A DNA stretch of 64,000 bases from Oleoguttula mirabilis. Taxonomy: Eukaryota; Ascomycota; Dothideomycetes; Mycosphaerellales; Teratosphaeriaceae. This document shows, piece by piece, positions 63,435 to 64,000 of the stretch. Each line of letters starts with the position of its first letter. The stretch's first letter is position 1. Below the pieces are notes generated by a model that had not been told where the DNA came from, did no database searches, and was given only the letters and a program-made list of their open reading frames with translations. Both the position numbers and the translations under genes were made by a program. Location of the stretch: positions 186,001-250,000 of the forward strand of contig JAVFHQ010000008.1 of the NCBI GenBank assembly GCA_035135055.1. The letters run 5' to 3'.

Positions 63435-64000
63435 ATGCCGTACTATTCAGTGCATCACCAACCGCACGACCAGAAGCTCACGGGCGACCAGCAAAAACTC
63501 AAGCAAGCACTCATCGAGTCCGGTGAGGAGTGGTCGCCGTCATGGCACAACCTGCTCATCCTCGATCCGACATACCTCGCTGCCTACGTCAAGCTGAGAA
63601 TGGTCCCTGTCAGTAGGCGCAAGCTCTCGCGTAAGGTGCAGGAGCTGGTGCTGCTGGCGATCGACGCCAGCTGCACGCACCTACACGATCACGGCATCCG
63701 ACTCCACACCGCCGCCGCGATCCGCCACGGCGCAACGAGGCAGGAAATCATGGAAGTACTGGAGTTGACCAGCGTGCTGGGCGTACACGCCGTCAACGTC
63801 GGCGTACCCCTGCTCCAAGAAGTTCTGGCGGAGAAGGGCAACGTGTTGCCCACCAGTGAGCTCTCCGACCACCAACAAGGGCTGAAGCAGAACTTCCAAG
63901 CCCAACGAGGCTACTGGTCATCCACCTGGGATCCGGTGCTGGCGCTTTCCCCGGACTTCTTCGAAGCCTACACCGAGCTCTCTTCTGTGCCTTTCCAGAA
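63435..64000 (+). CDS. Carboxymuconolactone decarboxylase (AhpD-like) family protein, 3' end outside window
   Basis: Begins MPYYSVHHQPHDQKLTGDQQ at 63435 and stays open to the window edge (188 codons). The first domain includes a SWHNLLILDPTYLAAYVKLR-like segment, then LSRKVQELVLLAIDASCTHL and HDHGIRLHTAAAIRHGATRQ, the CMD core helix pair, with one Cys and a nearby His. A second, similar start (GYWSSTWDPVLALSPDFFEA) follows near the edge, so the protein appears to have two CMD domains in tandem. Family members are AhpD-like hydroperoxidase partners or decarboxylases; here only one Cys is visible in the first domain, so redox activity is doubtful. Confidence 0.82.
   Translation, partial: MPYYSVHHQPHDQKLTGDQQKLKQALIESGEEWSPSWHNLLILDPTYLAAYVKLRMVPVSRRKLSRKVQELVLLAIDASCTHLHDHGIRLHTAAAIRHGATRQEIMEVLELTSVLGVHAVNVGVPLLQEVLAEKGNVLPTSELSDHQQGLKQNFQAQRGYWSSTWDPVLALSPDFFEAYTELSSVPFQ

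Overview
The window is nuclear DNA of a filamentous ascomycete fungus. Genes are broken by many short introns (about 48-130 nt) with GT...AG borders and CTRAC-like branch points. The gene set is fungal: LEU1, a Tom5 micro-gene, a Nup57/Nup54 nucleoporin, NDUFA8, an Rrn11-like factor, a LaeA-like methyltransferase, DUF6604 and a Goodbye-NACHT receptor. Gene content and style suggest Dothideomycetes, perhaps Mycosphaerellales; that placement is inference. I see no transposase, rRNA, tRNA or CRISPR array.

Region 1 (1-13 kb) is dense and mostly housekeeping: the LEU1 5' part, a secreted M28 aminopeptidase, an RpiB-like isomerase, a broken gene remnant, a membrane-anchored lysozyme-fold protein, a NADAR-domain protein, IWS1/SPN1, TOM5, NUP57 and NDUFA8. 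Several are divergent pairs sharing about 300-bp promoters.

Region 2 (13.2-22 kb) is a head-to-tail array of four diverged paralogs, here called D1-D4. Each has an N-terminal beta-rich domain resembling DUF7918 and ending in a FEF motif, then a long disordered segment, then a C-terminal charged coiled coil. Three carry a textbook SUMO-interacting motif, and SUMO-acceptor-like sites recur. After two poorly resolved loci comes a large DUF6604 protein (24.3-27.2 kb).

Region 3 (28-36 kb) returns to an SDR enzyme, a SAM methyltransferase with a 14-Asp run, mitochondrial ribosomal protein bS21m and an RBM25-like splicing factor. Region 4 (37.3-42.5 kb) is a second tandem array, three paralogs (Z-A, Z-B, Z-C) on the minus strand: an N-terminal coiled coil, a phase-0 intron, and a CxxC...HxxxxH zinc-finger-like motif that is degenerate in Z-A.

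Region 5 (43.7-64 kb) is sparser. It holds a Pho80-type cyclin, a LaeA-like methyltransferase rebuilt from five exons, a conserved membrane protein, a 1,478-residue Goodbye-NACHT-repeat-zinc protein, an Rrn11-like Pol I factor, a RING-H2 ligase with a myristoylation signature, and the start of a carboxymuconolactone-decarboxylase-family gene.

The strongest candidates for undescribed biology are the two tandem arrays, at least four of whose seven members carry SUMO-interaction-like motifs, and the palindrome-bearing intron with 11-bp terminal direct repeats in the NADAR gene. Exon structures were derived by eye from splice motifs, frame continuity and family expectation.
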